Assembly: GCF_003471165.1 (NCBI RefSeq)
Contig: NZ_QRIL01000024.1
Coordinates: 1-54,067, forward strand
DNA length: 54,067 nt
From: Ruminococcus sp. AM22-13
Lineage (GTDB): Bacteria > Bacillota > Clostridia > Lachnospirales > Lachnospiraceae
Direction of reading: 5' to 3'
The notes under the pieces are model-generated. The model was not told where the DNA came from. It did not search any database and saw only the letters and a list, made by a program, of their open reading frames with translations. The position numbers and the translations under genes are program-made. This document shows positions 45,158 to 53,896 of the stretch, in pieces (the stretch's first letter is position 1; every line of letters starts with the position of its first letter).

Positions 45158-45741
45158 CTTATATCCTCCCGGTACTCTATGTAATTGTGTCTTATACATT
45201 CTTCCTTTTGGCAGGCTGTTTTGACAATGCGATCAAATTGCAGATATTATCGATCCTTCTGCCTTTTATCATGGGAATCGTCAATTTGATTGTTGTGCTG
45301 ACCGTAGGAAGAAAGTGGTCAAGAAAGACATTGCTGAACTGCACTTTGATCATCAAGTATGGACTGATCCCGTTCTACCTGGTCGGAGGGAGCATCACCG
45401 TATATGTAACGCTGATGGCATTCTTCCCATTGCCGCTGATGGCGTTGTTTGGACTGGTAACCATTGTTTTTTTGATTTTTGGATACGGGATTCTATTAGG
45501 GGCAGCTCCCTATGCTATCGCTTATCTGATAAAGTCATGCAAAGACGGCATTCATCCGAAATGGTTGGCGGTTTTAGCTGGAATCTGCCAGTTCTTCTTT
45601 TCCTTTGATGTACTTGCAATGATGGTTCTGACATTAAAGGAGCGGCACAGGGTCAAAACGACGATTGCCGTTTTCTGTGCAATGTGTCTTGCGCTCCTGC
45701 TTATCGTACTCTATGTGGTCATGACGCTGATAGGAGCATAA
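45154..45741 (+). CDS. polytopic membrane protein (cargo)
   Basis: A 195-residue protein with about five or six hydrophobic segments (ILPVLYVIVSYTFFLLAGC; IMGIVNLIVVLTVG; PLMALFGLVTIVFLIFGYGI; and others). GGAGG in the preceding gene supports ATG 45154. No family recognised. Coupling to the upstream membrane protein suggests a two-subunit membrane complex. Confidence 0.55.
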   Translation: MTYILPVLYVIVSYTFFLLAGCFDNAIKLQILSILLPFIMGIVNLIVVLTVGRKWSRKTLLNCTLIIKYGLIPFYLVGGSITVYVTLMAFFPLPLMALFGLVTIVFLIFGYGILLGAAPYAIAYLIKSCKDGIHPKWLAVLAGICQFFFSFDVLAMMVLTLKERHRVKTTIAVFCAMCLALLLIVLYVVMTLIGA

Positions 45742-45815
45742 TCGACCTTTATATAGGATATGAGTTGTTCATACATAAAACAAATTTGATAGAATCGCAG
45801 AAAGGATTTACGCTT

Positions 45816-46928
45816 ATGAAAAAACAATGGATTGCTTTACTGACAGGATGTGTGCTGGTATGCAGTATGCTGGCCGGATGCGGCTCAAAACCTCAGACAT
45901 CAGCTCCGGCAGCTGCGGGCAGCGATAAAGGCTGTACGGATGAGGCCATTCTGTCTCAGCTGAAAAATGACGGGACACCTGAGTTCGTACTGGATGGCAC
46001 TTACTACACACTTCCTTTGGAAACTTCCCAGCTGATACAAGCCGGCTGGAGTTTGGAAACGGAAGAATATGATGCAGCAGAGGTTTCTCTGCAACCCGGC
46101 GAGCGTATTTATGGGGAACTTTCCAAAGACGATCAGGAAATAGATGTTGCAATCGTAAATGCCGGGACAGAGCCATGCAAGCCTGCTGAGGGCGGAACGG
46201 TGGTAGAACTGGAATACTCTGCCGATAAGGATCAACCAAATCCTGATTTCTTTGTAACGCTCAATGGGATCAACTGTGCGATGTCCAACGCAGCTTTACA
46301 AAAGGCGCTGGAAGGTGTAGACGGATATAAACTGAATTCCGCAGGAAATATCGACATCAATCGTACTGTTGATGATGATGAAATTGCTGTTTATAAAGTC
46401 ATTCTGGATGATGACTACACAGCAATCACGCTTGCTTCGGACAATGTTTTTGAATACAAGGATTATCAGCCGCAAGAGGTAAAAGAACAGGCATCTAATG
46501 AAAAGATTGCCGCTTACAAGGATACTACAAAAGCCGAGATGGAGCCGTATGCTCAGGATTTCAATGCGATCATCGAGGGATATGAAGAAAATATGGTCGT
46601 TGGATTTTACAGTGAAGGTACTATTTGGGGCGAAGAAGTCGGTGAATATAAATCTATTGCCGGAACGCCGCTCGCTTCGGATGTGTCTCTCTACATCGCA
46701 GAGGATACAACCGGCCAGCTCTACTGTATTGCTAACCAGATTTTGAATGAAGATGGTACTGTAAGCACTGCCATTGAGCTTGAGGAAGGCGATCAGGTCA
46801 AGGTTTGGGGTTATGCTTCACAGTATCTGGAATTGCAGGAAGGTCTGAAAATCGTCGTGGTTCAGCCTGGTATCATTGAACGCAACGGCGAACTGGTGAT
46901 CCTGGACAAAAATTTGAAAGCAGACTAA
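45816..46928 (+). CDS. secreted lipoprotein (cargo)
   Basis: A 370-residue protein with a lipoprotein signal (KKQWIALLTGCVLVCSMLAG then C) and a serine/alanine-rich linker. The surface part has a GTPEFVLDGTYYTLPLETSQ stretch near the start. An OB-like strand pattern lies near the end (SVSLYIAEDTT-like sequence, then EGDQVKVWGYASQYLELQE). It should be anchored outside the membrane. Similar lipoproteins of unknown role occur in gut Clostridia. A hairpin after the stop separates it from the next gene. Confidence 0.6.
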   Translation: MKKQWIALLTGCVLVCSMLAGCGSKPQTSAPAAAGSDKGCTDEAILSQLKNDGTPEFVLDGTYYTLPLETSQLIQAGWSLETEEYDAAEVSLQPGERIYGELSKDDQEIDVAIVNAGTEPCKPAEGGTVVELEYSADKDQPNPDFFVTLNGINCAMSNAALQKALEGVDGYKLNSAGNIDINRTVDDDEIAVYKVILDDDYTAITLASDNVFEYKDYQPQEVKEQASNEKIAAYKDTTKAEMEPYAQDFNAIIEGYEENMVVGFYSEGTIWGEEVGEYKSIAGTPLASDVSLYIAEDTTGQLYCIANQILNEDGTVSTAIELEEGDQVKVWGYASQYLELQEGLKIVVVQPGIIERNGELVILDKNLKAD

Positions 46929-46935
46929 TGCTTTT

Positions 46936-46976
46936 GAACGCCGGGTGCATCTATCAAAGGATTGCATCCGGCGTTC
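46936..46976 (+). terminator. intercistronic hairpin
   Basis: GAACGCCGGGTGCA pairs with TGCATCCGGCGTTC. The T run is poor, so it is a weak terminator or an mRNA stabiliser. Confidence 0.5.
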
Positions 46977-47008
46977 TCAACTTAAAACAATAATTAGGAG
47001 GAACAATT

Positions 47009-47467
47009 ATGCTTACAATGAATGAAAAAGATAAAAATGAAATGCTGGAAGCCATTTTGAAGGAAAACGAAGCCTATCAGTGCAAGTTATGGGCGGTCAT
47101 CATGGCCGGAGCTGATACCTATGCACTGATTGGAGGACTTTCTACACTGACGGGGGGTGCTGCCGCTGCATTAGGCGCACTGAGCAATGCTTACTGCTAT
47201 CTGGGAGTTACCGAGAAACACCTGAATATGGTCATTGTAAATTCCGTCAATGTCTCAAAAATTGAAAACCGGCTTTCTCTGCCCTTAAGCAGCATAACAA
47301 AGGCAGAAGTCAAGGGTGGGCTGCTGCCCGGAAGAAAAGTCGTAATGCTGCATTTTGGAAAAGAAAAAATGAAAATTTCTTTGATGAACAATGCGATTGG
47401 CTCTGATATTCAGGGGCAGAAAGAAAATGTTGAGATGTTCTGCCAGATTGTTTCCAAACTCGGATAA
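47009..47467 (+). CDS. small PH-like domain protein (cargo)
   Basis: A 152-residue protein. A hydrophobic glycine-rich segment (YALIGGLSTLTGGAAAALGA) is followed by a strand-rich C-terminal half (NRLSLPLSSITKAEVKGGLL; KVVMLHFGKEKMKISLM) that resembles bacterial pleckstrin-homology domains, which often bind membranes or peptides. AGGAGG lies upstream of ATG 47009. Function unknown. Confidence 0.5.
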   Translation: MLTMNEKDKNEMLEAILKENEAYQCKLWAVIMAGADTYALIGGLSTLTGGAAAALGALSNAYCYLGVTEKHLNMVIVNSVNVSKIENRLSLPLSSITKAEVKGGLLPGRKVVMLHFGKEKMKISLMNNAIGSDIQGQKENVEMFCQIVSKLG

Positions 47468-47497
47468 CCAGTATTATAAAGTGAGAGGAATCAGAGT

Positions 47498-48085
47498 ATG
47501 AAAAAAATCTTAATTGTGTTATTAACTATGGTGTTGCTCCTTGCTGGATGCGGCAAAAATGGGGCTTCATCGCCACAATCTCCCTCTGATGAATCTGTGG
47601 CGGATCAGCAGGAACCTTCTTCTTCCGAAACCGAAATATCATCTGAATATAATGCGATTCCCGGAAGTTATACCGTCCCGGATGGATGGGAGGAATCTGA
47701 GAAGCATTCTACTGATTCGCAGATTTTCTATATAGAGGAAGGCCACGAAAATGATGAAAAGCCGGACAACATCTCCATCCATGTAGGAAAGAACAAATAT
47801 AGTCTGGATGAGCATGAGCAGTTTCGGGATGCGATCGTCCAACAGATTTTGATGCAGCTGGATGGTATTGAAGCACAACTGAACGGGGATGGAACCTATA
47901 CCGAGCAGGGGGAGCTGCTTTATATCTTTACTATCGACGAGGGCGATATTGTCACCACGCAATACTATATTGTAAAGGATTACGGGTTCTGCCTGATCCA
48001 GCTTACAAATTTCAGCGGATCAGAAACCACTGAACAGGCCGCCAGGGACATGGTAGATAGCTTTGTTTGGGATACAGAAGGATAA
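47498..48085 (+). CDS. secreted lipoprotein, DcrB/PsbP-like (cargo)
   Basis: A 195-residue protein with a lipobox (LLTMVLLLAGC), a Ser/Glu-rich linker, and a globular part (SYTVPDGWEESEKHSTDSQI; NISIHVGKNKYSLDEHEQFR; EGDIVTTQYYIVKDYGFCLI). The order of strands is like DcrB/PsbP folds. Probably displayed on the cell surface. Second lipoprotein in this cargo run. Confidence 0.6.
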   Translation: MKKILIVLLTMVLLLAGCGKNGASSPQSPSDESVADQQEPSSSETEISSEYNAIPGSYTVPDGWEESEKHSTDSQIFYIEEGHENDEKPDNISIHVGKNKYSLDEHEQFRDAIVQQILMQLDGIEAQLNGDGTYTEQGELLYIFTIDEGDIVTTQYYIVKDYGFCLIQLTNFSGSETTEQAARDMVDSFVWDTEG

Positions 48086-48125
48086 ATTGATACAGGAACA
48101 GTGATTTTATAGGAAAACGACGAAG

Positions 48126-49331
48126 ATGGAGAAACGAAAACTTTCAGGAAAAACAATTTTGAAGCTGGCAGGGGCACTTTTGGCTCTGGCTTATTTGGGA
48201 TTCTATTTTTATGTAGGTATTACAGGAAAACTTCCTTATATGCACGAAACTGTACATATCATGCGATACGGAGATCGTAAAAAATGGGTGGCAGGTGGTA
48301 TGACAGCAGCCATGATTCTTGGTATATGTATCAACTCTGCGCTTAATGACTTAAATCTCAAGAGGATACGCAAGGAGTCATTTCTACCCTTGTTTTTCAC
48401 TATGATTTTTCCGATTATCCTCCTTCTGCTTCTGGAAGCTTTTCTGGATAATGGCTGGCTTGGGATTGGCATTTATGCCAGTGTTGCAATCTTCATGTGT
48501 GCGACTGCATGGATTCCACTGATCCTAAGAAAATGGATCACCCATCTACTTTTGCGTGACAAACCTATGAGTGGCAAACAGCAAGTGCGGATCATTGAGT
48601 GGATTCATTTTCATCCACTGAAAAAGTTGCTGGTTTTCGGGCTGTGGGGCTTTGGCGTTGTACTGGTTCTGCGTGGCATCTGGGTAACGGCAACCGGGAA
48701 AATCGAAATGGATGGAGAGCTTTTTCTGTTTTTACTTGGCACAGCAGTTCTGGTTGTAGCGCTGTTTCAGAAAATGAGGCGTTATATCTGCGCGCCTTAC
48801 CGGAACATACCGGTACTGAATCAGATTCTCAGCAAAAAACAGTTGGAGCAGCTGTTGGATGGAGAACACTTTGAACCAATAGCGTTTGAAGATGAGGGCA
48901 TGAAAAAGTATCTGGAAATATACCAAAGCCAGAACTGGATGCTGATTGGCGGTAAGCTACTCTCAAAAAAGCTGGCTTTATGGTTCACAATGAATCGGTT
49001 CAGAAACCATACTTCCTTGAAGGTACTTTACCTTAACGGCATGACTGCCAAAGCGACAGTCGATCTGGATATTCGAGGGGACCGGTACAAGGAGTCTACT
49101 GCTGTGCTGAAAGAATTGATTGGATACGAAGGCACACTTAAACTGTATGAAAAAGAAGAACAGCTGGCACAGAAATTTGCGTCCTTTTTCCCAGAGCAAA
49201 CTTCCGAACAAGATCGTGTCGCTGCTTTTCTTTCTCAGGATGTGACGCTGATCCGGCAGGACTATATTCAGACCTTCTCTCCGCCGCCAGATCCCCGAAA
49301 GAAAAAAAGGAGTAGACGGGAACGGGAATAA
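48126..49331 (+). CDS. multi-span membrane protein (cargo)
   Basis: A 401-residue protein with at least six hydrophobic segments in the first 220 residues (LAGALLALAYLGFYFYVGIT; FLPLFFTMIFPIILLLLLEA; GLWGFGVVLVLRGIWV). A soluble C-terminal 180 residues follow (EDEGMKKYLEIYQSQNWMLI; NHTSLKVLYLNGMTAKATVD). A very basic tail ends the protein. Not recognised. It may pair with the lipoproteins around it. Confidence 0.55.
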   Translation: MEKRKLSGKTILKLAGALLALAYLGFYFYVGITGKLPYMHETVHIMRYGDRKKWVAGGMTAAMILGICINSALNDLNLKRIRKESFLPLFFTMIFPIILLLLLEAFLDNGWLGIGIYASVAIFMCATAWIPLILRKWITHLLLRDKPMSGKQQVRIIEWIHFHPLKKLLVFGLWGFGVVLVLRGIWVTATGKIEMDGELFLFLLGTAVLVVALFQKMRRYICAPYRNIPVLNQILSKKQLEQLLDGEHFEPIAFEDEGMKKYLEIYQSQNWMLIGGKLLSKKLALWFTMNRFRNHTSLKVLYLNGMTAKATVDLDIRGDRYKESTAVLKELIGYEGTLKLYEKEEQLAQKFASFFPEQTSEQDRVAAFLSQDVTLIRQDYIQTFSPPPDPRKKKRSRRERE

Positions 49332-49399
49332 AAGATTTTTTCATTTTTCAATGGAGAAAGGCTTACGAAAATAAAGAGGATATAACTTGGAGGTTACCT

Positions 49400-49945
49400 A
49401 TGAACTATGATATGAATATGATTAAATACCGCAAAAGTGGTTTTTTCAGAATTGCAGCAGCTATTCTGATGATCTGTTTTACACTATTTGGGCTTACCGC
49501 TTGCGCCGGTACTACTGACAGCAAAGATAATAACGATGATAATGCACTGATACAAGGAACATGGGAAATAGATACCGGCTCTGGTGCTGGTTATAAATTC
49601 GTTGACGATAAGTTTATGTGGTTAAAAACCATCGAGAATGTTAACGATAACTACTGGTACGGAGATGTTGAGTATTATAACGGTGCTGAAGCAATGGATA
49701 TAGCAGGATTAACAGAGGAGGAACTTAAGAGCAGCCTGCCAGGTCTTAAACCCGAAAACATTTTTGTAACAAAAATAGATCCTGAAAAAATCATTACCGA
49801 TGGTGAGGACAAAACTGCTACCAATATGAACGACCAAACCTTATGGACTCGCTTATGGCTTATTGAAGAAAATGAGGACAGTGTTGCTGCGGTAGTGTTT
49901 GATTTAGAAACTTTTAGTATGGAGAGCTACACTAAAGTTAAGTAA
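49400..49945 (+). CDS. secreted lipoprotein (cargo)
   Basis: A 181-residue protein with a signal and lipobox (AAAILMICFTLFGLTAC) and an acidic linker. The lipocalin-like start of the mature domain is ALIQGTWEIDTGSGAGYKFV. Third lipoprotein of the cargo run. AGGTTACCT before ATG 49400 is a moderate ribosome site (GGAGG at 49391-49395). Function unknown. Confidence 0.6.
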   Translation: MNYDMNMIKYRKSGFFRIAAAILMICFTLFGLTACAGTTDSKDNNDDNALIQGTWEIDTGSGAGYKFVDDKFMWLKTIENVNDNYWYGDVEYYNGAEAMDIAGLTEEELKSSLPGLKPENIFVTKIDPEKIITDGEDKTATNMNDQTLWTRLWLIEENEDSVAAVVFDLETFSMESYTKVK

Positions 49946-50035
49946 AACCAGAAATTTGAAGTTGTGTAATTGAAATGTCACAGATGTATTGGGAGAAAGA
50001 GTTATGGTTATAAAGAACTGGGAAGGAGAAATATT

Positions 50036-50356
50036 ATGGCTGTTGATAACGCAAGTCAGATTGATGCAATCGCAAACGATAAAGAAAATGCTTGTTTGGT
50101 ACTCCTTATTACCGACCATTTGAATTGGGACAATGAGTTTGAACACTTGAAGATTTTACAAGATAAAATCAATGCGTATGTGGCTTTTATCGAAAGCGAA
50201 CAGTACGATGAAATATACCCCAATGCTGATTTTAAGATGGCTATGATAGAAATCCATTTCAAGTATGATATAACAGATAACTGCCAGAAATTTTTGCAAG
50301 TAGTTCAAGATCAATTAGGACGGATAGGGATAAAAATCAAGGCACAGATTAGCTAA
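50036..50356 (+). CDS. DUF6572-family small protein (cargo)
   Basis: A 106-residue soluble protein, MAVDNASQIDAIANDKENAC then LLITDHLNWDNEFEHLKILQ and KINAYVAFIESEQYDEIYPN. This matches the DUF6572 family, small cytoplasmic proteins often found near toxin-immunity or secreted-protein genes. ATG 50036 follows GGAAGGAG. It is the last gene of the element. Confidence 0.65.
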   Translation: MAVDNASQIDAIANDKENACLVLLITDHLNWDNEFEHLKILQDKINAYVAFIESEQYDEIYPNADFKMAMIEIHFKYDITDNCQKFLQVVQDQLGRIGIKIKAQIS

Positions 50357-50602
50357 CAGTTTCCAGTTTGTAGAACTTAGTAAAACAAAATTCAGTTTGC
50401 ATAGCAGGCAGCCCAACCACAATTAAATCTTCACAGCTTTACTAAGCAGGAGATCCGAAAAAGGTCTCCTGCTTTTTTGCACCCTAAATTAAATGTATCA
50501 CAGCTAAAACTATCGAAAACAAAATAGGCAGATACCATAAAAGAAGTTTTTCTTTGGATAGTGCTTGTCTTTTTTGAATTCATCACTTGACATTGTGGCA
50601 AA
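50357..50602. other. right-end spacer of the mobilizable element
   Basis: No gene. It holds a strong terminator (GCAGGAGATC with GGTCTCCTGC and six T, 50446-50479) and an AT-rich tail to the right end, whose last bases ATTGTGGCAAA mirror the left end. Confidence 0.6.
50446..50479 (+). terminator. rho-independent terminator
   Basis: GCAGGAGA and TCTCCTGC arms plus T6, closing the cargo operon before the element end. Confidence 0.85.
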
Positions 50603-50604
50603 GA
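50603..50604. other. right attachment core (GA)
   Basis: Second copy of the GA dinucleotide; virD4 coding sequence resumes immediately after it in the correct frame. Confidence 0.8.
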
Positions 50605-50827
50605 GTTGATGAGTCAGGATGAAATAGCAGTTATGGACGGAGGAAAATGTATTCTGCAGGTGAGAGGTGTCAGACCATTTTTCTCAAATAAATACGATAT
50701 TTGCAAACATAAAAATTACAAATATCTGTCCGATTATGACAAAAAGAATACCTTTGATATTGAAAAATATCTGAGTACTAATCTGATACTGAAACCAGAG
50801 GATGAAGTGGAACTGTATCAGATGTAA
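50605..50827 (+). pseudogene. virD4: virD4/traG coupling protein, 3' part
   Basis: Encodes the conserved C-terminal end of the coupling protein: LMSQDEIAVMDGGKCILQVR, GVRPFFSNKYDICKHKNYKY and DYDKKNTFDIEKYL. It has no start codon or ribosome site of its own and completes the frame broken at 36048. Its stop codon overlaps copy C of the 25-bp palindrome. Confidence 0.9.
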
Positions 50828-50851
50828 CTTCTCGACAAATTGTCGGGAAGT
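50827..50851. promoter_or_regulatory. 25-bp palindrome, copy C
   Basis: Arms CTTCTCGACAA and TTGTCGGGAAG; differs from copy B only at one central base. It overlaps the virD4 stop and precedes the next small genes of the transfer module. Confidence 0.7.
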
Positions 50852-50869
50852 GGATCATGGGAGGAAATC

Positions 50870-50971
50870 ATGAATAATTTGGAAAAAAGGAACAGTCGGT
50901 ATCCATCGACGAAAATGAATATACCGACTGTACGTGTGAGGAATTTTCCAAGTAGAAAATCCTATGCTTAG
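50870..50971 (+). CDS. 33-residue basic peptide
   Basis: ATG 50870 follows GGGAGGAAA. It encodes MNNLEKRNSRYPSTKMNIPT then VRVRNFPSRKSYA, strongly basic. It is placed between virD4 and maff2, as small genes often are in this ICE family. The good ribosome site supports translation; no function known. Confidence 0.45.
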   Translation: MNNLEKRNSRYPSTKMNIPTVRVRNFPSRKSYA

Positions 50972-51068
50972 TGTAGCACAAAAGGCAGGGTTTATATAGT
51001 GTTTTCTTCCCTTTCTGGAAAAAATCTAAGAAAGGACTGGAAAATGTAAGTTTTCCAAAGGTACACTT
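50972..51068. other. spacer before maff2
   Basis: Contains a perfect hairpin GGAAAA-TGTAAG-TTTTCC (about 51040-51057) just before the ribosome site of maff2, perhaps a translation control element. TGGAAAA-type words are repeated nearby. Confidence 0.35.
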
Positions 51069-51227
51069 ATGGCATTTTTTACAACGGCAATTACGACCTT
51101 AAAAACATTGGTTTGTGCGATCGGAGCCGGACTTGCAGCCTGGGGAGTGATCAATCTGCTGGAAGGATATGGAACGGACAATCCGGGTGCAAAGTCACAA
51201 GGAATAAAACAGTTCATGGCTAATTAA
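51069..51227 (+). pseudogene. Maff2-family conjugation membrane protein, truncated by insertion
   Basis: 52 codons read MAFFTTAITTLKTLVCAIGA then GLAAWGVINLLEGYGTDNPG and AKSQGIKQFMAN. This is the N-terminal two thirds of the VirB2-like Maff2 pilin family. The family continues after KQFMA with a glycine-rich second membrane helix, here replaced by N and a stop. The next bases begin another mobile element, so the gene was cut at about 51219-51221. Confidence 0.75.
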
Positions 51228-51289
51228 AGGGAACAAAAAAGAAAGGAAAACCAATCCAGACGGTATCAGCGGCAGGATACAAGAATAAA

Positions 51290-51352
51290 TTGTGATTTCA
51301 CAAGATTGGTGCTATAATAAGAGAAAAGTTCCTGCCGGGGCAGCCGCCCCGG
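51290..51352 (+). promoter_or_regulatory. promoter and operator of the Xre-tnpV operon
   Basis: TTGTGA (51290-51295), 17 bases, then TATAAT (51313-51318) preceded by GC. The -35 is part of a dyad TTGTGA-TT-TCACAA, a likely operator. A GC-rich hairpin CCGGGGC-AGCC-GCCCCGG follows at 51335-51352 in the leader. Confidence 0.75.
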
Positions 51353-51381
51353 TGGTATGGATAGAAAGGCAGGAAAACAAT

Positions 51382-51654
51382 ATGCACATCAGCTATAAAC
51401 CACTCTGGCACACACTGTTAGAGCGTGATATGAGGAAAGAGGATTTAAGGCTTGCCGCTGGTATGACAACGAATATGATTGCCAACATGAGCAAAGAGGG
51501 AAAGCACATCAGCATGGACACATTAGCCCGTATCTGCGAAACGCTGAATTGTGAGATTACCGATGTGATTGAGTTAGTACCAGACGAGCCTGCTTCCACA
51601 GGAGGTAAGGAACATGAGCGAATTGAAACCAAGAATAACAGAAAACGGAATTGA
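51382..51654 (+). CDS. Cro/CI-type small regulator
   Basis: A 90-residue HTH protein: MHISYKPLWHTLLERDMRKE then DLRLAAGMTTNMIANMSKEG and LARICETLNCEITDVIEL, the compact Xre/Cro fold (PF13443). It probably represses its own promoter at the TTGTGA dyad. It overlaps tnpV by 41 bases. Starts at ATG 51382 with GGCAGG upstream. Confidence 0.8.
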   Translation: MHISYKPLWHTLLERDMRKEDLRLAAGMTTNMIANMSKEGKHISMDTLARICETLNCEITDVIELVPDEPASTGGKEHERIETKNNRKRN

Positions 51655-52003
51655 TTATATCCTTGTCGGAGATTACTACATCCCAGATTTGAAATTGCCG
51701 GAGGAACACCGCCCTATCGGAAAGTACGGACGGATGCACCGGGAATATTTAAGGGAAGTCCACCCAGCCAGATTGAATACATTGATACTGACCGGAGAAT
51801 TGTGGACATATCTTGCAGACCTGAACGAACAGGCACAGGAACGGTTAGACACTATCATGGAGCAGATGAAAGCCACCGAGGGCGTGACAGAGGAATTGAA
51901 GCGAACTCAACAAATGGAATGGGTGCAGCGTTGTAATAACATTCACAACCGGGCAGAAGAAATTGTTTTGCATGATATAATTTATTCATACGGGAGTAAT
52001 TAA
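51614..52003 (+). CDS. tnpV: transposon-encoded protein TnpV (second element)
   Basis: A 129-residue TnpV with [35 protein letters not shown] and TEGVTEELKRTQQMEWVQ. It is the same family as the protein at 36148 but differs at many positions. Start at ATG 51614 overlaps the Cro-like gene (AAGGAAC before it). Role unknown; a marker of Tn4451-type elements. Confidence 0.9.
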   Translation: MSELKPRITENGIDYILVGDYYIPDLKLPEEHRPIGKYGRMHREYLREVHPARLNTLILTGELWTYLADLNEQAQERLDTIMEQMKATEGVTEELKRTQQMEWVQRCNNIHNRAEEIVLHDIIYSYGSN

Positions 52004-52019
52004 ATCGGAGGTATATAAG

Positions 52020-52982
52020 ATGATTGAAATTGTATTTGGTGAAAGTGCCTGTGGAAGTTTGAAAATTGCCCAAACTTACGGTAAGGGAAAGTATAGAGGA
52101 AGTGCAGTTTCGGTCTTTATGAGGCACGAAGATGGGAGTGTTCCATCTTCAGATGAAATGAAAGAAGCACAAATTCAAGCACAGGAACAAGAACATATTG
52201 CTTGGGAGAATGCTATTCCATTGGGAGGCAAGAGCAGTGATGTTTATTGTTTTGATATGGCTCTTAGTGTGGGAGATATTTCTGATAATGGAATTGGCGA
52301 ACAGCGGAAAAATGTTCTCAAGAAAATGCTGTCTGTCTGGTTTGTAGAGGATTTAGACTATCAGGTTGAAGAAAAAATACAGAAAATTAAAACTACATTG
52401 TCTTCGGTTATTGAACGATATGTAGCTGGGGAAGAAGTTCGTATTTGGTATAGCTATAATCCGGATGAACTTTGCGGTATGTACTGGCTTATGAAACAAC
52501 TTCGACCATTAAACTGTCAGACAACAATTTATTTGGTTAAGTTACCTGCCTGGGAATATGGAAAAGAAAATACTATGACATCCAAAATAGCATGGGGTGA
52601 GGTTTCTCCTGGCGAATGGGGAAAATATATAACTCTACAAGAAAAAGCTAAGCCTGTATTTCTTTCAGCTTGTGCTATGAAATGGAATCAACTTCAAAAT
52701 GAAAATGCACCTTTGCGTGCAATGCTAAATGGTAAATTGCAAAGTGTTTCAGAAGATATATATGATAGTTTCATTCTTCGTGAAATTGCGGAACAGCCAG
52801 AGCAATTCAAAATGGCTATTGTTATAGGTAATGTTTTAGGAAAATATCAACTTGGAATTAGTGATGTATGGATTTCTAATCGCATTGATAAAATGCTTGA
52901 AGATGGTGTGTTGGAAATTATACAGGACGCACCAAAGGGAGAAACAAATTATCGCCGGATATTAAGAAAACGAATGAAATAA
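52020..52982 (+). CDS. DUF1835/DUF3658 domain protein
   Basis: A 320-residue protein opening MIEIVFGESACGSLKIAQTY, with CFDMALSVGDISD, then RIWYSYNPDELCGMYWLMKQ and ENAPLRAMLNGKLQSVSEDI. It ends DGVLEIIQDAPKGETNYRRI. This is the DUF1835 domain followed by DUF3658, a widespread pair of unknown role. It has GGAGG upstream of ATG 52020. It is lower in GC than its neighbours, so it may be cargo within the element. Closed by a terminator at 52990. Confidence 0.75.
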   Translation: MIEIVFGESACGSLKIAQTYGKGKYRGSAVSVFMRHEDGSVPSSDEMKEAQIQAQEQEHIAWENAIPLGGKSSDVYCFDMALSVGDISDNGIGEQRKNVLKKMLSVWFVEDLDYQVEEKIQKIKTTLSSVIERYVAGEEVRIWYSYNPDELCGMYWLMKQLRPLNCQTTIYLVKLPAWEYGKENTMTSKIAWGEVSPGEWGKYITLQEKAKPVFLSACAMKWNQLQNENAPLRAMLNGKLQSVSEDIYDSFILREIAEQPEQFKMAIVIGNVLGKYQLGISDVWISNRIDKMLEDGVLEIIQDAPKGETNYRRILRKRMK

Positions 52983-52989
52983 TAACCAC

Positions 52990-53044
52990 AGCAAGAACCG
53001 CTGCTACATGGAAGGCACCCCAACCATGCAACAGCGGTTTTTTT
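52990..53044. terminator. bidirectional terminator
   Basis: AACCGCTG-CTA-CATGG pairs with CCATG-CAA-CAGCGGTT, followed by eight T. It lies between convergent genes and overlaps the last base of the regulator stop. Confidence 0.85.
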
Positions 53045-53850
53045 TACCGTTTTTTCCTCTGGCTGATAGGCGTTCCCATTTTCTTTGATTTTTTGAGAAT
53101 CCGAATCAGCCAGCGAAATTCTTCGTCTGACAGATTTTTATAGTTGATACCGAGCTGCTTGCAGTAAAGGACAACCAGCTTTTCATCCCGGCTGCCCTTG
53201 AAATTTTCGACTGCTTCGAGATTTTCTTTCAATTCATCGGCAACGGTGGTCTGGGGCGCACTCTCACTGTCCTTTTTGTGGGCTTCCCGAATATCCCGGA
53301 TAATCAGGTTGAGGTCATCCAGAACCATGTGACTGAAATACTCATCATCACTGATATGGGCGGCTTGCAGCACTTTCAAATGCGGGTCATCTTCGCCTGG
53401 GCGATACCGTTCAATGATTTCATGCCGGACGGTATCGACAAGTGCATTGAGGTTTTGAATCTGCATGGTAGCAATCCCGTCCACATAAATCTCAATGTCT
53501 GCAAGAAACTTGATGAAATCTTTATGTGTAGCAAGCTCACAGAGCAGACGGTTGTTAATCCGACCGCTTTTCAGCAGTGCCACCATCTCATCATTCAAAT
53601 GCAGCTCCGTCAATGGTGTGTTGATCTGCTCCCTGTTCTCTGTCCGGCACAGTAGATAATCAACAGAGACCCCATAGAAGTCTGCCAGCGTGATAAGGTT
53701 GCCATGATTGATTTCCTTAAAATCCTCTTTTTCATAACTTCCGAGAGCAGATTTGGAAATACCCGTCAGCTTTGATAGTTCTTCCAGATTTAAGCCTTTG
53801 TCCTTGCGGAGTTCCCAAAGGCGTTCCTGTATGCTTGTTGCTCCTTTCAT
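53044..53850 (-). CDS. Xre-type regulator of the second element
   Basis: A 268-residue protein. HTH: LWELRKDKGLNLEELSKLTG then SKSALGSYEKEDFKEINHGN and LADFYGVSVDYLL. The C-terminal part (LLKSGRINNRLLCELATHKD; MVLDDLNLIIRDIREAHKKD) aligns with the regulator at 36582. Starts at ATG 53850 with AAAGGAG upstream. The TTTCC-N8-GGAAA palindrome in its promoter matches that of the other regulator, which supports autoregulation. Confidence 0.85.
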   Translation of the reverse strand: MKGATSIQERLWELRKDKGLNLEELSKLTGISKSALGSYEKEDFKEINHGNLITLADFYGVSVDYLLCRTENREQINTPLTELHLNDEMVALLKSGRINNRLLCELATHKDFIKFLADIEIYVDGIATMQIQNLNALVDTVRHEIIERYRPGEDDPHLKVLQAAHISDDEYFSHMVLDDLNLIIRDIREAHKKDSESAPQTTVADELKENLEAVENFKGSRDEKLVVLYCKQLGINYKNLSDEEFRWLIRILKKSKKMGTPISQRKKR

Positions 53851-53896
53851 GGGCGCACGCTCCTTTCCGGCGGTTTCATTGCTGCCGCTTAACTGG

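Noticed and set aside
36582..53850. Duplication of one mobilizable element as the source of the two TnpV/regulator sets
   Set aside because: The two TnpV and the two regulators differ at many residues, their operators differ in the central bases, and their insertion sites are in different genes.
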